Assembly: GCF_009793355.1 (NCBI RefSeq)
Contig: NZ_WTKP01000006.1
Coordinates: 124,001 to 188,000 of the forward strand
Length of the DNA stretch: 64,000 nt
Source: Vreelandella zhuhanensis
GTDB lineage: Bacteria; Pseudomonadota; Gammaproteobacteria; Pseudomonadales; Halomonadaceae
Direction: 5' to 3'
A model generated the notes under the pieces. The model saw only the letters and a list, made by a program, of their open reading frames with translations. It made no database searches and was not told where the DNA came from. Of the stretch, positions 56,605-64,000 are shown in pieces (the stretch's first letter is position 1; the number at the start of each line of letters is the position of its first letter). The position numbers and the translations under genes were made by a program.

Positions 56605-58500
56605 TTACGGCTGGGTTGGCGTCGGTGACTCCGACCGCTGTCGCTCAGCGTCTTGTTGGGGATCCACCCACCAGGCATCGAGGTCCATGGCGTACTGGGG
56701 GAAGGGTTCGGGGTAGCCGAATTTATCCCATATCGCAATTCGGGTTTCACCGGAATGGTAATGCGGAATCACATAAAATCCCCATCGCAGGACGCGGTCA
56801 AGGGCACGGGCTACTTGATGGAGCTCTTCACGGCTGTCCACGGCAATCAATTCTTCTACCAGGGCGTCCACCACCGGGTTTTTCAGGCCCATGCGGTTAC
56901 GGCTTTGCGGGCTGTCGGCGGCCTCGCTGGTCCAGTAGTCACGTTGTTCGTTGCCGGGGTTATTGGATTGAGGGAAATGGCTGATCACCATGTCAAAATC
57001 GAAATTCCGCTGGCGGTTGAGGTATTGATTGATATCGACGATACGCAACGATGTTTGCACCCCCAGACGTGCCATGTTGCGAAGCATGGGCTGGACGACC
57101 CGTTCAAGGCCGGAATCGTAAAGCAGTACTTCCAGTTCCAGTGGCTGTTGCGTCTCTTGGTTGACCAGCACTCCGTCTTTAATGCGATAACCGGCTTCCT
57201 GCAGCAGGCTGAAGGCCAGGCGAAACCGCTCGCGCATGTCGTCGGGGCGTGCCATGGGAAGTGGGCTGGTGAAGACGCGTTCTGAATGATGCTCTTCGGC
57301 AATCTGTTCACTAAAAGGGGCGAGCAGGGCGAGTTCTTCGCCACTGGGCAAGCCCTGCGCTTCCATTTGAGAGTTCTCGAAAAAGCTTTCGGTACGCTGG
57401 TAGGTCTCGTAGAAGATATTGGTGTTCAACCAGTCAAAATCAAACGTCAGGCTCAGGGCTTCGCGCACGCGGGGGTCGCTGAATTTATCCTTGCGCAGAT
57501 TGAACACAAAAGCCTGCATCATCGAAGGATTGACGTCGGGCACGGTAAGGCGCTTGACCTTTCCTTCGCGGTAGGCGGGAAAGTCATAGCCGGTTGCCCA
57601 GGTGGCGGCACGCGCATCGATACGAAAGTCGGTCAGCCCGGCCTTGAACGCTTCCCAGGCGATGTCGCGGTCGCGGTAATAGTCGAAGACGAGCCGGTCT
57701 ATGTTGTAGCGGCCGCGATTGACCGGCAGATGTTTGCCCCAGTAATCTTCATCGCGTTGAAAGACGATACGTCGACCGGGATCCACCTCGGCTATTCGAT
57801 AAGGGCCGGAGCCGGGATGTTGTGCCAGCGTCGGGGCGGTGAAATCGTGCGATTCCCAGTAATGGCGGGGCAGAATGGGTAGCTGGGCGACAATCAAGGG
57901 AAGCTCACGGGAGTCGGTGTCGCTGAACGTGAAACGTACCCGGTGGTCATCCAGGGCGACTGCCTTTTCGACCCCGGCATAATAGCTGCTGTAGAAAGGA
58001 TTGCCTTTGTCGCGCAGTAATTCCAGCGTAAAGACTACATCGTAGGCGGTCACGGGCTCACCATCCTGGAAGCGGGCTTCCGGACGCAGGTCAAACTCGA
58101 TCCAGCTGCGATCAGGCGCCAGTCGCACACCTTGGGCGAGTAGTCCATACAGGCTGAAAGGCTCGCCGGGATTTTCTACCATCAGCGTATCGTATATCTG
58201 AAAAATGCCGGTGGCGGGCGTGCCACGAATAATGAACGGATTGGTTGAATCGAAACTGCCCCCTACCGCGGTGCGTGTCAGGCTGCCCCCTTTGGGCGCT
58301 TGCGGATTGACATGCGGAAAGTAAGGGAAATCTTCCGTCAGCGCCGGTTCGTCATAAAGGGAAAGGGCGTGAACGGTTTGTATCGCTTTGCGAGGTACGT
58401 CGCTGTGCTCGATGGCTTCCCCCAACGCCATGTTGAGGCTCAAGATAGCCCCCAGGCTCCAGGGCAATAGAGCATGAAAAAATTGCGCAACGCATCGCAT
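56605..58500 (-). CDS. yejA: Periplasmic peptide-binding protein YejA
   Basis: A 631-residue solute-binding protein of the SBP_bac_5 family. A signal peptide precedes HALSLYDEP; YFPHVNPQAPKGGSLTR is the YejA-type start of the mature domain; further conserved blocks are FTLELLRDKGNPF and GSGPYRIAEVDPGRRIVFQRDEDYWG. It delivers peptides, probably modified or microcin C-like, to YejBEF. The ATG at 58500 has AGGAAA upstream; an in-frame start at 58527 is less likely. First gene of yejABEF. Confidence 0.92.
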   Translation of the reverse strand: MRCVAQFFHALLPWSLGAILSLNMALGEAIEHSDVPRKAIQTVHALSLYDEPALTEDFPYFPHVNPQAPKGGSLTRTAVGGSFDSTNPFIIRGTPATGIFQIYDTLMVENPGEPFSLYGLLAQGVRLAPDRSWIEFDLRPEARFQDGEPVTAYDVVFTLELLRDKGNPFYSSYYAGVEKAVALDDHRVRFTFSDTDSRELPLIVAQLPILPRHYWESHDFTAPTLAQHPGSGPYRIAEVDPGRRIVFQRDEDYWGKHLPVNRGRYNIDRLVFDYYRDRDIAWEAFKAGLTDFRIDARAATWATGYDFPAYREGKVKRLTVPDVNPSMMQAFVFNLRKDKFSDPRVREALSLTFDFDWLNTNIFYETYQRTESFFENSQMEAQGLPSGEELALLAPFSEQIAEEHHSERVFTSPLPMARPDDMRERFRLAFSLLQEAGYRIKDGVLVNQETQQPLELEVLLYDSGLERVVQPMLRNMARLGVQTSLRIVDINQYLNRQRNFDFDMVISHFPQSNNPGNEQRDYWTSEAADSPQSRNRMGLKNPVVDALVEELIAVDSREELHQVARALDRVLRWGFYVIPHYHSGETRIAIWDKFGYPEPFPQYAMDLDAWWVDPQQDAERQRSESPTPTQP

Positions 58501-58532
58501 AGCGGCTTTCCTTTTAAACGAGGTCAATCACC

Positions 58533-59675
58533 TCAGCCCTCTGAAAGAGTCAGGAGCTGTCCCGGCTGTATAGTTTCCGGTCGTTCGATGCCATTCAGGC
58601 GTACCAGTTCCTGCTGATTGACCTTATAACGCGCCGCAATGGCGGAAAGGCTGTCGCCCCGTTGTACCAAATAGGTATTACCATTTTCAGCAATCTGTTG
58701 GGTGCCGTTGTTGGTCAATCCGGCGAGCAGCGAAACATCGGCTTGTTCCGGTACCAATAGTATCCGCGCCAGTCGTGGCTGCAAGGTGCCATTAAGCAGG
58801 CCGGGGTTCAGCTCGGTCAGTGACGACGGGCTGATTTTCATCAGGCGTGATGCTTCTGCAAGACTCACCGGTTGGCTGAGTCTCACTTGAGTGAAGCCCG
58901 GTTGGGTATGAATATCAGGCAGGCTTACCTGGTAGTGAGCGGGGTCGTTGACGATTGCTGCAATCGCATACAACTTGGGCAGATAATGCATGGTTTCGGA
59001 GGGAAGCCGCAGGCTCCAGTAATCTTGACCTGGTGCGTGGCGTAGCGCCCGATTGACCGTGCCGGCGCCGGCATTGTAAGCCGCCAGTGAAAGCGTGAGA
59101 TCGCCTTTATACCATTGGTCGGCTTGCATTTCGATGTAGTCCAGTGCCGCGGAGGTGGCTCTTATAACGTCAAGTCGCCCATCATAACTACCATTGCGCA
59201 CCAGGCCCATGGCATCGCCGGTTCTCGGCATGAACTGCCATAGGCCGGCGGCACCCCGGTGGCTGCGAGCGACGGGGTCAAAAGAGCTTTCTACAAAAGG
59301 TATCAAGGCCAGCTCGCCCGGCAAGCCGCGCTCAGCGACTTGTTGAGTAATCCATGCGATCCAAGGCCGGGCGCGCTCGGTAATTGCAACAATGTTTTCG
59401 GGGCTGGAACGGTAGTAATCGATCCATTTCTGGACACGCGCTTGGGCTTCGGGAGGCAGAGGTTGCTTCTGCCATTGGAAGGTCTTGCGTAACATGCTCC
59501 AGGCATCTTGTTGCTTGAGTTCCAAGGTTTCCCAGAAATTCAGCTGAAGGGGTAAAGCACTATTGAATCTTTCGGTTGTCGCTGCCTGGCTGGTGGCCGT
59601 GGCCGCTAGCAAACCTAGCAGCAGCGTACCGCCGGCGCCCACCAAGAGGCGTTGGCGTAAAGTACGGTAGGTCAT
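58533..59675 (-). CDS. mltD: Lytic transglycosylase, MltD-like, with LysM
   Basis: A 380-residue envelope enzyme. A signal sequence (GAGGTLLLGLLAATATSQA) has no clear lipobox Cys. The SLT domain has the catalytic Glu in LIPFVESSFDPVARSHRGA, then GLWQFMPRTG and LSLAAYNAGAGTVNRAL. One clear LysM motif lies at the C-terminus (YLVQRGDSLSAIAARY), plus a degenerate LysM-like stretch before it. It cleaves peptidoglycan to 1,6-anhydromuropeptides. It is 32 bp before yejA and 30 bp after gloB, so probably one transcript; turnover products could feed YejABEF (inference). Confidence 0.88.
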   Translation of the reverse strand: MTYRTLRQRLLVGAGGTLLLGLLAATATSQAATTERFNSALPLQLNFWETLELKQQDAWSMLRKTFQWQKQPLPPEAQARVQKWIDYYRSSPENIVAITERARPWIAWITQQVAERGLPGELALIPFVESSFDPVARSHRGAAGLWQFMPRTGDAMGLVRNGSYDGRLDVIRATSAALDYIEMQADQWYKGDLTLSLAAYNAGAGTVNRALRHAPGQDYWSLRLPSETMHYLPKLYAIAAIVNDPAHYQVSLPDIHTQPGFTQVRLSQPVSLAEASRLMKISPSSLTELNPGLLNGTLQPRLARILLVPEQADVSLLAGLTNNGTQQIAENGNTYLVQRGDSLSAIAARYKVNQQELVRLNGIERPETIQPGQLLTLSEG

Positions 59676-59705
59676 ATAAGAAGATAATCCGTGTCAAAAT
59701 GACGT

Positions 59706-60473
59706 TTAAAAGCGGTTTTTCCATTCGCGCAAGGTAGTGAACGTCGCCAGGTTATCGTCAGCTGGGCCTTGTGTGCCCGCCGCTTGGCGTACCCCCGATG
59801 TTTCGGTGCGCAGGAAAGGGTTGATTTTTAGTTCGCGTCCAATCGTGCTGGGTAATGTGGGGCGTTCCAGCGCTCTGGCTTTACGACACTCTTCAAGCGT
59901 CGTCTTGACGTCCTGGTTGTCTGGGTCGGCCGCTTGAGCAAATGCCAGGTTTGCCTGGGTGTATTCATGGGCGGCAAATACCAGCGTATCCTGGGGAAGG
60001 CGGGCCAGGCGCGTCAGAGCCTGTTGCATCTGTTCGGGAGTGCCTTCGAATAGACGCCCACATCCGGCGCAAAACAGGGTGTCGCCACAAAACAGCAACG
60101 GTGGAATGCCGGGGGCAAAAAAACTGATGTGATCGAGGGTATGGCCAGGCGTTGCAATGACATCGAACAAGCGGCCCATGACGCGTACTTCGTCACCGTC
60201 ACCGACCTGTTCGTCAATACCGCTGATCTGTGGGTTCTGGGGGCCGATCACGCGAGGTGCGTAGCGCTTGATAAGCTCTGCCAAGCCGCCGGTATGATCG
60301 TGGTGATGGTGGGTAATCAAGACGGCCTCGAGGGTGAGCGACTCGCGTTCAAGTAGCTCGATGACCGGTGTTGCTTCGCCTGGGTCCACCACGCAAACGC
60401 CTTGACTCGAATCCTGTCTTAATAACCAGATATAGTTATCGCTTAGGGCGGGAATCGGTGTCACGCTCAGCAT
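59706..60473 (-). CDS. gloB: Hydroxyacylglutathione hydrolase (glyoxalase II)
   Basis: A 255-residue MBL-fold enzyme with THHHHDHTGG, TPGHTLDHISF and CGDTLFCAGCGRLFEG, and AAHEYT near the end of the metal site; the C-terminal part has the typical KINPFLR substrate-binding stretch. It hydrolyses S-lactoylglutathione in methylglyoxal detoxification. The ATG at 60473 has AAGGA upstream and gives the family length; a longer in-frame reading is untypical. It is divergent from a methyltransferase and rnhA, the usual gammaproteobacterial order. Confidence 0.95.
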   Translation of the reverse strand: MLSVTPIPALSDNYIWLLRQDSSQGVCVVDPGEATPVIELLERESLTLEAVLITHHHHDHTGGLAELIKRYAPRVIGPQNPQISGIDEQVGDGDEVRVMGRLFDVIATPGHTLDHISFFAPGIPPLLFCGDTLFCAGCGRLFEGTPEQMQQALTRLARLPQDTLVFAAHEYTQANLAFAQAADPDNQDVKTTLEECRKARALERPTLPSTIGRELKINPFLRTETSGVRQAAGTQGPADDNLATFTTLREWKNRF

Positions 60474-60581
60474 GGGCGAGATCCTTGGAGGCGGTGGATG
60501 AATTGTTAGCGGCTTTAGGTGCCAGCCAAACACTACGATAAAGTGACTAAAAAACCTTAACTGTGGAGGGAAGCGCTTTTC

Positions 60582-61379
60582 ATGTCAACTTCGACAACGG
60601 CGATGGAACTGGCCCAGTGCCTGAAAGATAATAGGCAATACTGGGACTCGGAGACGGGTCGAACTCAGTGGGAAGCGCAGCGTGCCTGCCTGGGGCCGGT
60701 GTGCGAAGAGCTTTTTGGGGGACATAGCCTGGAGATGGGAATGGCAGGGCCGCTTACCACCATGTGCCCGATTCGCCACCCTCTGCGCTGGGCGCCGGTG
60801 CTTAGCATGGCCGAGACTGAACAAACCCTGGTGTGCCCGCCGGATGCATTGCCACTCCCCGATCAGTGTCTGGATTTAACCGTGCTTCATCATTGGCTCG
60901 AAAATGTGTCCAATGCCCATCACACCCTGCAAGAGGCCGCTCGCGTCACGGCAGATAATGGAAAGCTGGTTATCTTCGGTTTCCATCCTTTTGGCGTGGG
61001 ACAATTGTCCCGACACCGGCCTTTTCGTCAACACCAGATTCCCTGGAACGGCACATGGCGTACGCCGGCCAGCCTTCGTGAGTGGCTGGCGTTTGTCGAT
61101 TTTGAAATAGAACGCGTAGACTATTGCTGCTTTCGTTGGCCAGGGGGCAAGGCAGGGCCTGAATTTTGGGAAACGTTGGGTAGGCGCTATAACTTGCCTA
61201 TCGGAGAAAGTTACATGATCCAGGCAAGACGTCAGCAACAGCGGGCGTCGATCACGCCGCTGAGGTTCAACCTGAAAGCGCCGGTGCGCAATACGACCCA
61301 AGGGGCGACGCGAACAAGTTCTGAAAACCACGGCCGCCATGCGAGCCCCAGCAAGAGGAAGGACAACAATAGTGAGTGA
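60582..61379 (+). CDS. SAM-dependent methyltransferase-like protein beside rnhA
   Basis: A 265-residue protein of the small methyltransferase-11-like family often found between gloB and rnh[26 protein letters not shown] and [19 protein letters not shown] are the conserved blocks; the SAM-binding glycine motif is degenerate ([15 protein letters not shown]). The C-terminal tail is basic and variable. GGAGGG precedes the ATG. It overlaps rnhA by 8 bp. Substrate unknown. Confidence 0.82.
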   Translation: MSTSTTAMELAQCLKDNRQYWDSETGRTQWEAQRACLGPVCEELFGGHSLEMGMAGPLTTMCPIRHPLRWAPVLSMAETEQTLVCPPDALPLPDQCLDLTVLHHWLENVSNAHHTLQEAARVTADNGKLVIFGFHPFGVGQLSRHRPFRQHQIPWNGTWRTPASLREWLAFVDFEIERVDYCCFRWPGGKAGPEFWETLGRRYNLPIGESYMIQARRQQQRASITPLRFNLKAPVRNTTQGATRTSSENHGRHASPSKRKDNNSE

Positions 61380-61878
61380 GGTTCTCTATCAAGCCCAACC
61401 GAAGGTCACCATTTATACCGATGGCGCCTGTCGTGGAAATCCGGGGCCCGGGGGCTGGGGCGCCGTCCTGTACAGCGGGGAGCATGAAAAGACACTGAAA
61501 GGCTACGAGCCGCTCACTACGAATAATCGTATGGAGTTGATGGCCGCCATCATGGCGCTACGTGAGCTGAAAAAGCCTTGCAAGGTGCTCTTGTGGACGG
61601 ATTCGCAGTATCTTCGCCAGGGTATCACCCAGTGGATCGACAATTGGGTCAAGCGTAACTGGATGACCTCCGCGCGACAGCCGGTAAAAAATGCCGAGCT
61701 GTGGAAAGCCTTGCAGCAGGAAACGGCTCGGCACGAGATCGAGTGGCATTGGGTAAAAGGCCATAGTGGCCACGCCGAGAATGAACGCGCCGATGCCTTG
61801 GCCAATGCCGCCATTGATGAGCATAACCGGAGAGTTGCCCATGAGGCAGGTAATGATATTCTATCCACAAGAAAGTAG
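61372..61878 (+). CDS. rnhA: Ribonuclease HI
   Basis: A 168-residue RNase HI with all catalytic acids in place: Asp in [11 protein letters not shown], Glu in NRMELMAAI, Asp in LLWTDSQYL and Asp in ADALANAA; the basic handle region is WVKRNWMTS. It removes RNA from RNA-DNA hybrids. The start is GTG at 61372 with AGGAAGGA upstream. dnaQ, its usual next gene, is not present here. Confidence 0.95.
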   Translation: MSEVLYQAQPKVTIYTDGACRGNPGPGGWGAVLYSGEHEKTLKGYEPLTTNNRMELMAAIMALRELKKPCKVLLWTDSQYLRQGITQWIDNWVKRNWMTSARQPVKNAELWKALQQETARHEIEWHWVKGHSGHAENERADALANAAIDEHNRRVAHEAGNDILSTRK

Positions 61879-62194
61879 TGTAAACGATAAGTGAGTGAGT
61901 GAGTGCAAGGGTTTGGTGTCGTTTTTCGTCCAGGCACTATGTTAAAATGTAAACGATAGCCGGTTTTGAACCCTTTCTGTTTACATTTCAAGTTTACGCC
62001 CCTCTGAATTCGTGAAGCCGGCGCCGACACTTGCCCGCTCAATGCAAGTGAGCATTTCAGGGGCCAGCTTCACGGATTTAGGTTATCTATATGCTTGAAT
62101 TCAGATCAGTGACATCACCTGACCAGGTGCGTATTCTCTAGGAATAAAGAATTACTGGCTCCACCAGAGTCATCACCTAGGGAGCACAGGTCGC
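61879..62194. other. Structured intergenic region between rnhA and the DNA methyltransferase
   Basis: No gene seen. It contains TGTAAACGATA twice (61879-61889 and 61948-61958), a four-base tandem run GTGAGTGAGTGAGTG (61891-61905), a perfect IR AAATGTAAAC/GTTTACATTT (61945-61954, 61979-61988) and a nested hairpin: outer CGTGAAGC/GCTTCACG (62011-62018, 62067-62074), inner CACTTGC/GCAAGTG (62028-62034, 62044-62050). It may hold an island junction or regulator sites. Confidence 0.6.
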
Positions 62195-64000
62195 ATGGCC
62201 TTCGATCAGACCTACTGTATGGATACGCTCACCGCTGCGACACAGCCAGACGCTGTCAGCGATGAATTCATCTACGCCTTTCTCGATGCCTATGGGTTTC
62301 CCAAGGCAACCATCACCCAGATTCGCAACGGTGGTCAGCGCAATGTGGCCAGCCGGAAGGACGACGGGCACGTAGCCCTGAAGAACTGGCTCTACTTTAT
62401 GCCGGTGCGCCAAGGGGAGAGCGTCCACGAGGCGTTGCAGGTGCTGGTAGACGAAGATGAGCCACCTCGTCACAAGTGCCGCTTCCTGGTTGTCACGGAC
62501 TACCGGGAGCTGACAGCACTCGATACCAAGACAGACGAGCGTCTGGAGGTCGTTTTTAGTGATCTTCCCACGCAATACCTCTTCTTCGCCCCAATGGCCG
62601 GCCTGGAGCGCACCAAGCGCTTCGAGGAGGCGTCTGCTGACCTGAAGGCAGCTGCGAAGATGGGGCGGCTGTTTGATCGCTTGAAGGAGGTCAACGAGTT
62701 CAGCACGCCCGAGCAGCTCCACTCGCTAAACGTTTTTCTGACTCGTCTATTGTTCTGCTACTTCGCCGAAGATACCGATATTTTTCCCAAGAACGCCTTC
62801 ACCAAGGTCATCACCGAGGCCAGCGGTGAGAACGGCGAGGGGCTAACTGAGCTGCTCGCCCAGCTTTTCAGAGTAATGAACCAGCCGGAGAGCGAGCGTT
62901 CGGCAGATCTGCCTGCCCACGTGGCGCAGTTCCCCTACGTTAACGGCGGTTTGTTCCGGGATGACCTGCCCGTGCCCGAGATTCGCGGCAAGGGTCGGCG
63001 GATGATGATCGAGTGCGGGCAGCTCGCCTGGGAGGCGGTGAATCCCGATATCTTCGGTTCGATGTTCCAGGCAGTCGTGGATGAAGAGAGTCGTGATGCG
63101 CTGGGTCAGCACTACACCTCAGTGCCCAATATTTTGAAACTGCTTCGCCCCTTGTTCCTCGACACGCTCTATGTGGAGTTGCACAAGGCGGAGGGCAACC
63201 GCAAGAAGCTAGAAGCGCTGCTGGAGCGGCTGACGAGGATTCGCGTGTTCGATCCGGCGATGGGGTCCGGCAACTTTCTGATCATCTCCTACAAGGAGCT
63301 GCGCCGCTTGGAGATGGCCGTGTTCCGGGCACTTCAGGACGTGTCCGGTCAGCAAGAGATGTTCATGAGCGGGATTCGGCTGAGCCAGTTCTATGGCATC
63401 GAGATTGCTGACTTTGCACATGAAGTGGCGCAGCTTTCGCTGTGGCTTGCTGAGCACCAGATGAATACGCTTTTTGCCGAAGAGTTTGGTCGTTCCGAGC
63501 CAATGCTTCCGCTCAAAGACTCAGCAAATCTTGTCCTTGGGAATAGTCTTCAGTTGGATTGGAATACTGTTTGCCTTAATGACGAGTTTGTCGAGACTTA
63601 TGTGTGCGGTAATCCACCTTATCGTGGTGCTAGTTATCGCTCGGATGAACAGAATGAAGATATAGATAAGGTGTTCTACGGCTTTAAAAAGCACCGCTAT
63701 CTTGACTATGTGGCTAGCTTTTTTTGGAAGGGCGCTCAGTATATACGAGAACATGGTAATTTAGCTTTTGTTTCGACTAACTCCATTTGCCAAGGTGAGC
63801 AGGTGGCGATGCTGTGGCCTTTCATTTTAGAGCTTGGTGTTGAAATCAACTTTGCTTACCAAACTTTCAATTGGAAGAATAGTGCACAGTCCAACGCTGG
63901 TGTGCATGTGATAATCATTGGGATTGCTAGGAATCCACGCGAAAAGCGCTTATACCAGTATTTAGGTGGCGAGTGGCGAATGCGGCTAGTAAATAATATC
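62195..64000 (+). CDS. MmeI/YeeA-like class I DNA adenine methyltransferase (cut by window edge)
   Basis: The frame is open from ATG 62195 (GGGAG upstream) to the window edge, 602 residues so far. The N-terminal region (about 20-130, beginning DEFIYAFLDAYGFPKATITQ) resembles the MmeI-N/YeeA domain. A helical spacer (about 160-300) follows, ending with LGQHYTSVPNILKLLRPLF. The methyltransferase has motif I FDPAMGSGNFL and motif IV NPPY, the N6-adenine type. I see no convincing D-EXK nuclease motif, so it may be an orphan or defence-system methylase (type IIG, DISARM or BREX-like) rather than a complete restriction enzyme. The last 200 residues are markedly more AT-rich. Confidence 0.85.
   Translation, partial: MAFDQTYCMDTLTAATQPDAVSDEFIYAFLDAYGFPKATITQIRNGGQRNVASRKDDGHVALKNWLYFMPVRQGESVHEALQVLVDEDEPPRHKCRFLVVTDYRELTALDTKTDERLEVVFSDLPTQYLFFAPMAGLERTKRFEEASADLKAAAKMGRLFDRLKEVNEFSTPEQLHSLNVFLTRLLFCYFAEDTDIFPKNAFTKVITEASGENGEGLTELLAQLFRVMNQPESERSADLPAHVAQFPYVNGGLFRDDLPVPEIRGKGRRMMIECGQLAWEAVNPDIFGSMFQAVVDEESRDALGQHYTSVPNILKLLRPLFLDTLYVELHKAEGNRKKLEALLERLTRIRVFDPAMGSGNFLIISYKELRRLEMAVFRALQDVSGQQEMFMSGIRLSQFYGIEIADFAHEVAQLSLWLAEHQMNTLFAEEFGRSEPMLPLKDSANLVLGNSLQLDWNTVCLNDEFVETYVCGNPPYRGASYRSDEQNEDIDKVFYGFKKHRYLDYVASFFWKGAQYIREHGNLAFVSTNSICQGEQVAMLWPFILELGVEINFAYQTFNWKNSAQSNAGVHVIIIGIARNPREKRLYQYLGGEWRMRLVNNI

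Noticed and set aside
61891..61905. GTGA tandem run as a phase-variation tract
   Set aside because: Fewer than four units and outside any coding frame, so slippage-driven switching is unlikely.

Overview
The window looks like chromosomal DNA of a moderately GC-rich gammaproteobacterium, most likely of the Halomonas / Halomonadaceae type. This is inferred from gene content and order (Entner-Doudoroff genes, cio-type cydAB with cydDC, yejABEF, gloB-methyltransferase-rnhA), codon use and GTAG-headed REP elements; no rRNA or other marker gene is present. I saw no tRNA, rRNA or CRISPR array.

Layout. 1-3.5 kb: the end of an EAL-domain gene, an O-antigen-ligase-like membrane protein, a DMT-family exporter, a REP/REPIN cluster and a short DksA/TraR zinc-finger protein. 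3.5-8.6 kb (minus): ttrBCA, a tetrathionate reductase operon with an FNR-type site in its promoter but no ttrSR. 8.9-14.4 kb: a two-component system (dsbRS-like), convergent with dsbD - membrane-anchored TlpA - dsbG, all tightly overlapped. 14.6-20.4 kb: an L,D-transpeptidase with unusual base composition and an RND efflux pair. 20.4-24.7 kb: a 1-Cys peroxiredoxin, a GntR/FCD regulator, and a divergent gamma-glutamyltransferase plus two half-size chromate transporters. 24.8-26.6 kb: an IscB element, meaning an intact RNA-guided HNH/RuvC nuclease gene with a probable omega-RNA and hairpin ends. It abuts the 3' end of a sulP gene that follows a persulfide-dioxygenase-like gene.

29.7-34.8 kb is a GC-rich tetR-mfp-rnd efflux operon whose end runs directly into a fragment of a GAPDH (gap) gene. 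It is followed by zwf-eda and, convergently, edd with a 33-codon remnant of glk. The Entner-Doudoroff locus has therefore decayed: gap and glk are fragments and pgl is missing between zwf and eda. HexR-like operators remain in front of both zwf and edd. 39.3-45.2 kb (minus): cydDC and cydAB. 45.4-46.4 kb: two small proteins of unknown function and a rhodanese. 46.6-52.7 kb: an aromatic-amine catabolic unit (FeaR-like regulator, outer-membrane protein, aldehyde dehydrogenase, periplasmic copper amine oxidase). 52.8-60.5 kb (minus): gloB, an MltD-like transglycosylase and yejABEF. 60.6-61.9 kb: a methyltransferase and rnhA. From 62.2 kb a MmeI/YeeA-like DNA adenine methyltransferase runs off the edge, perhaps the first gene of a defence island.

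The most notable items are the IscB/omega-RNA element beside sulP, the decayed Entner-Doudoroff locus with its retained HexR sites, and the ttr/dsb intergenic region with an FNR box next to three TTAAY repeats at 11-bp spacing.
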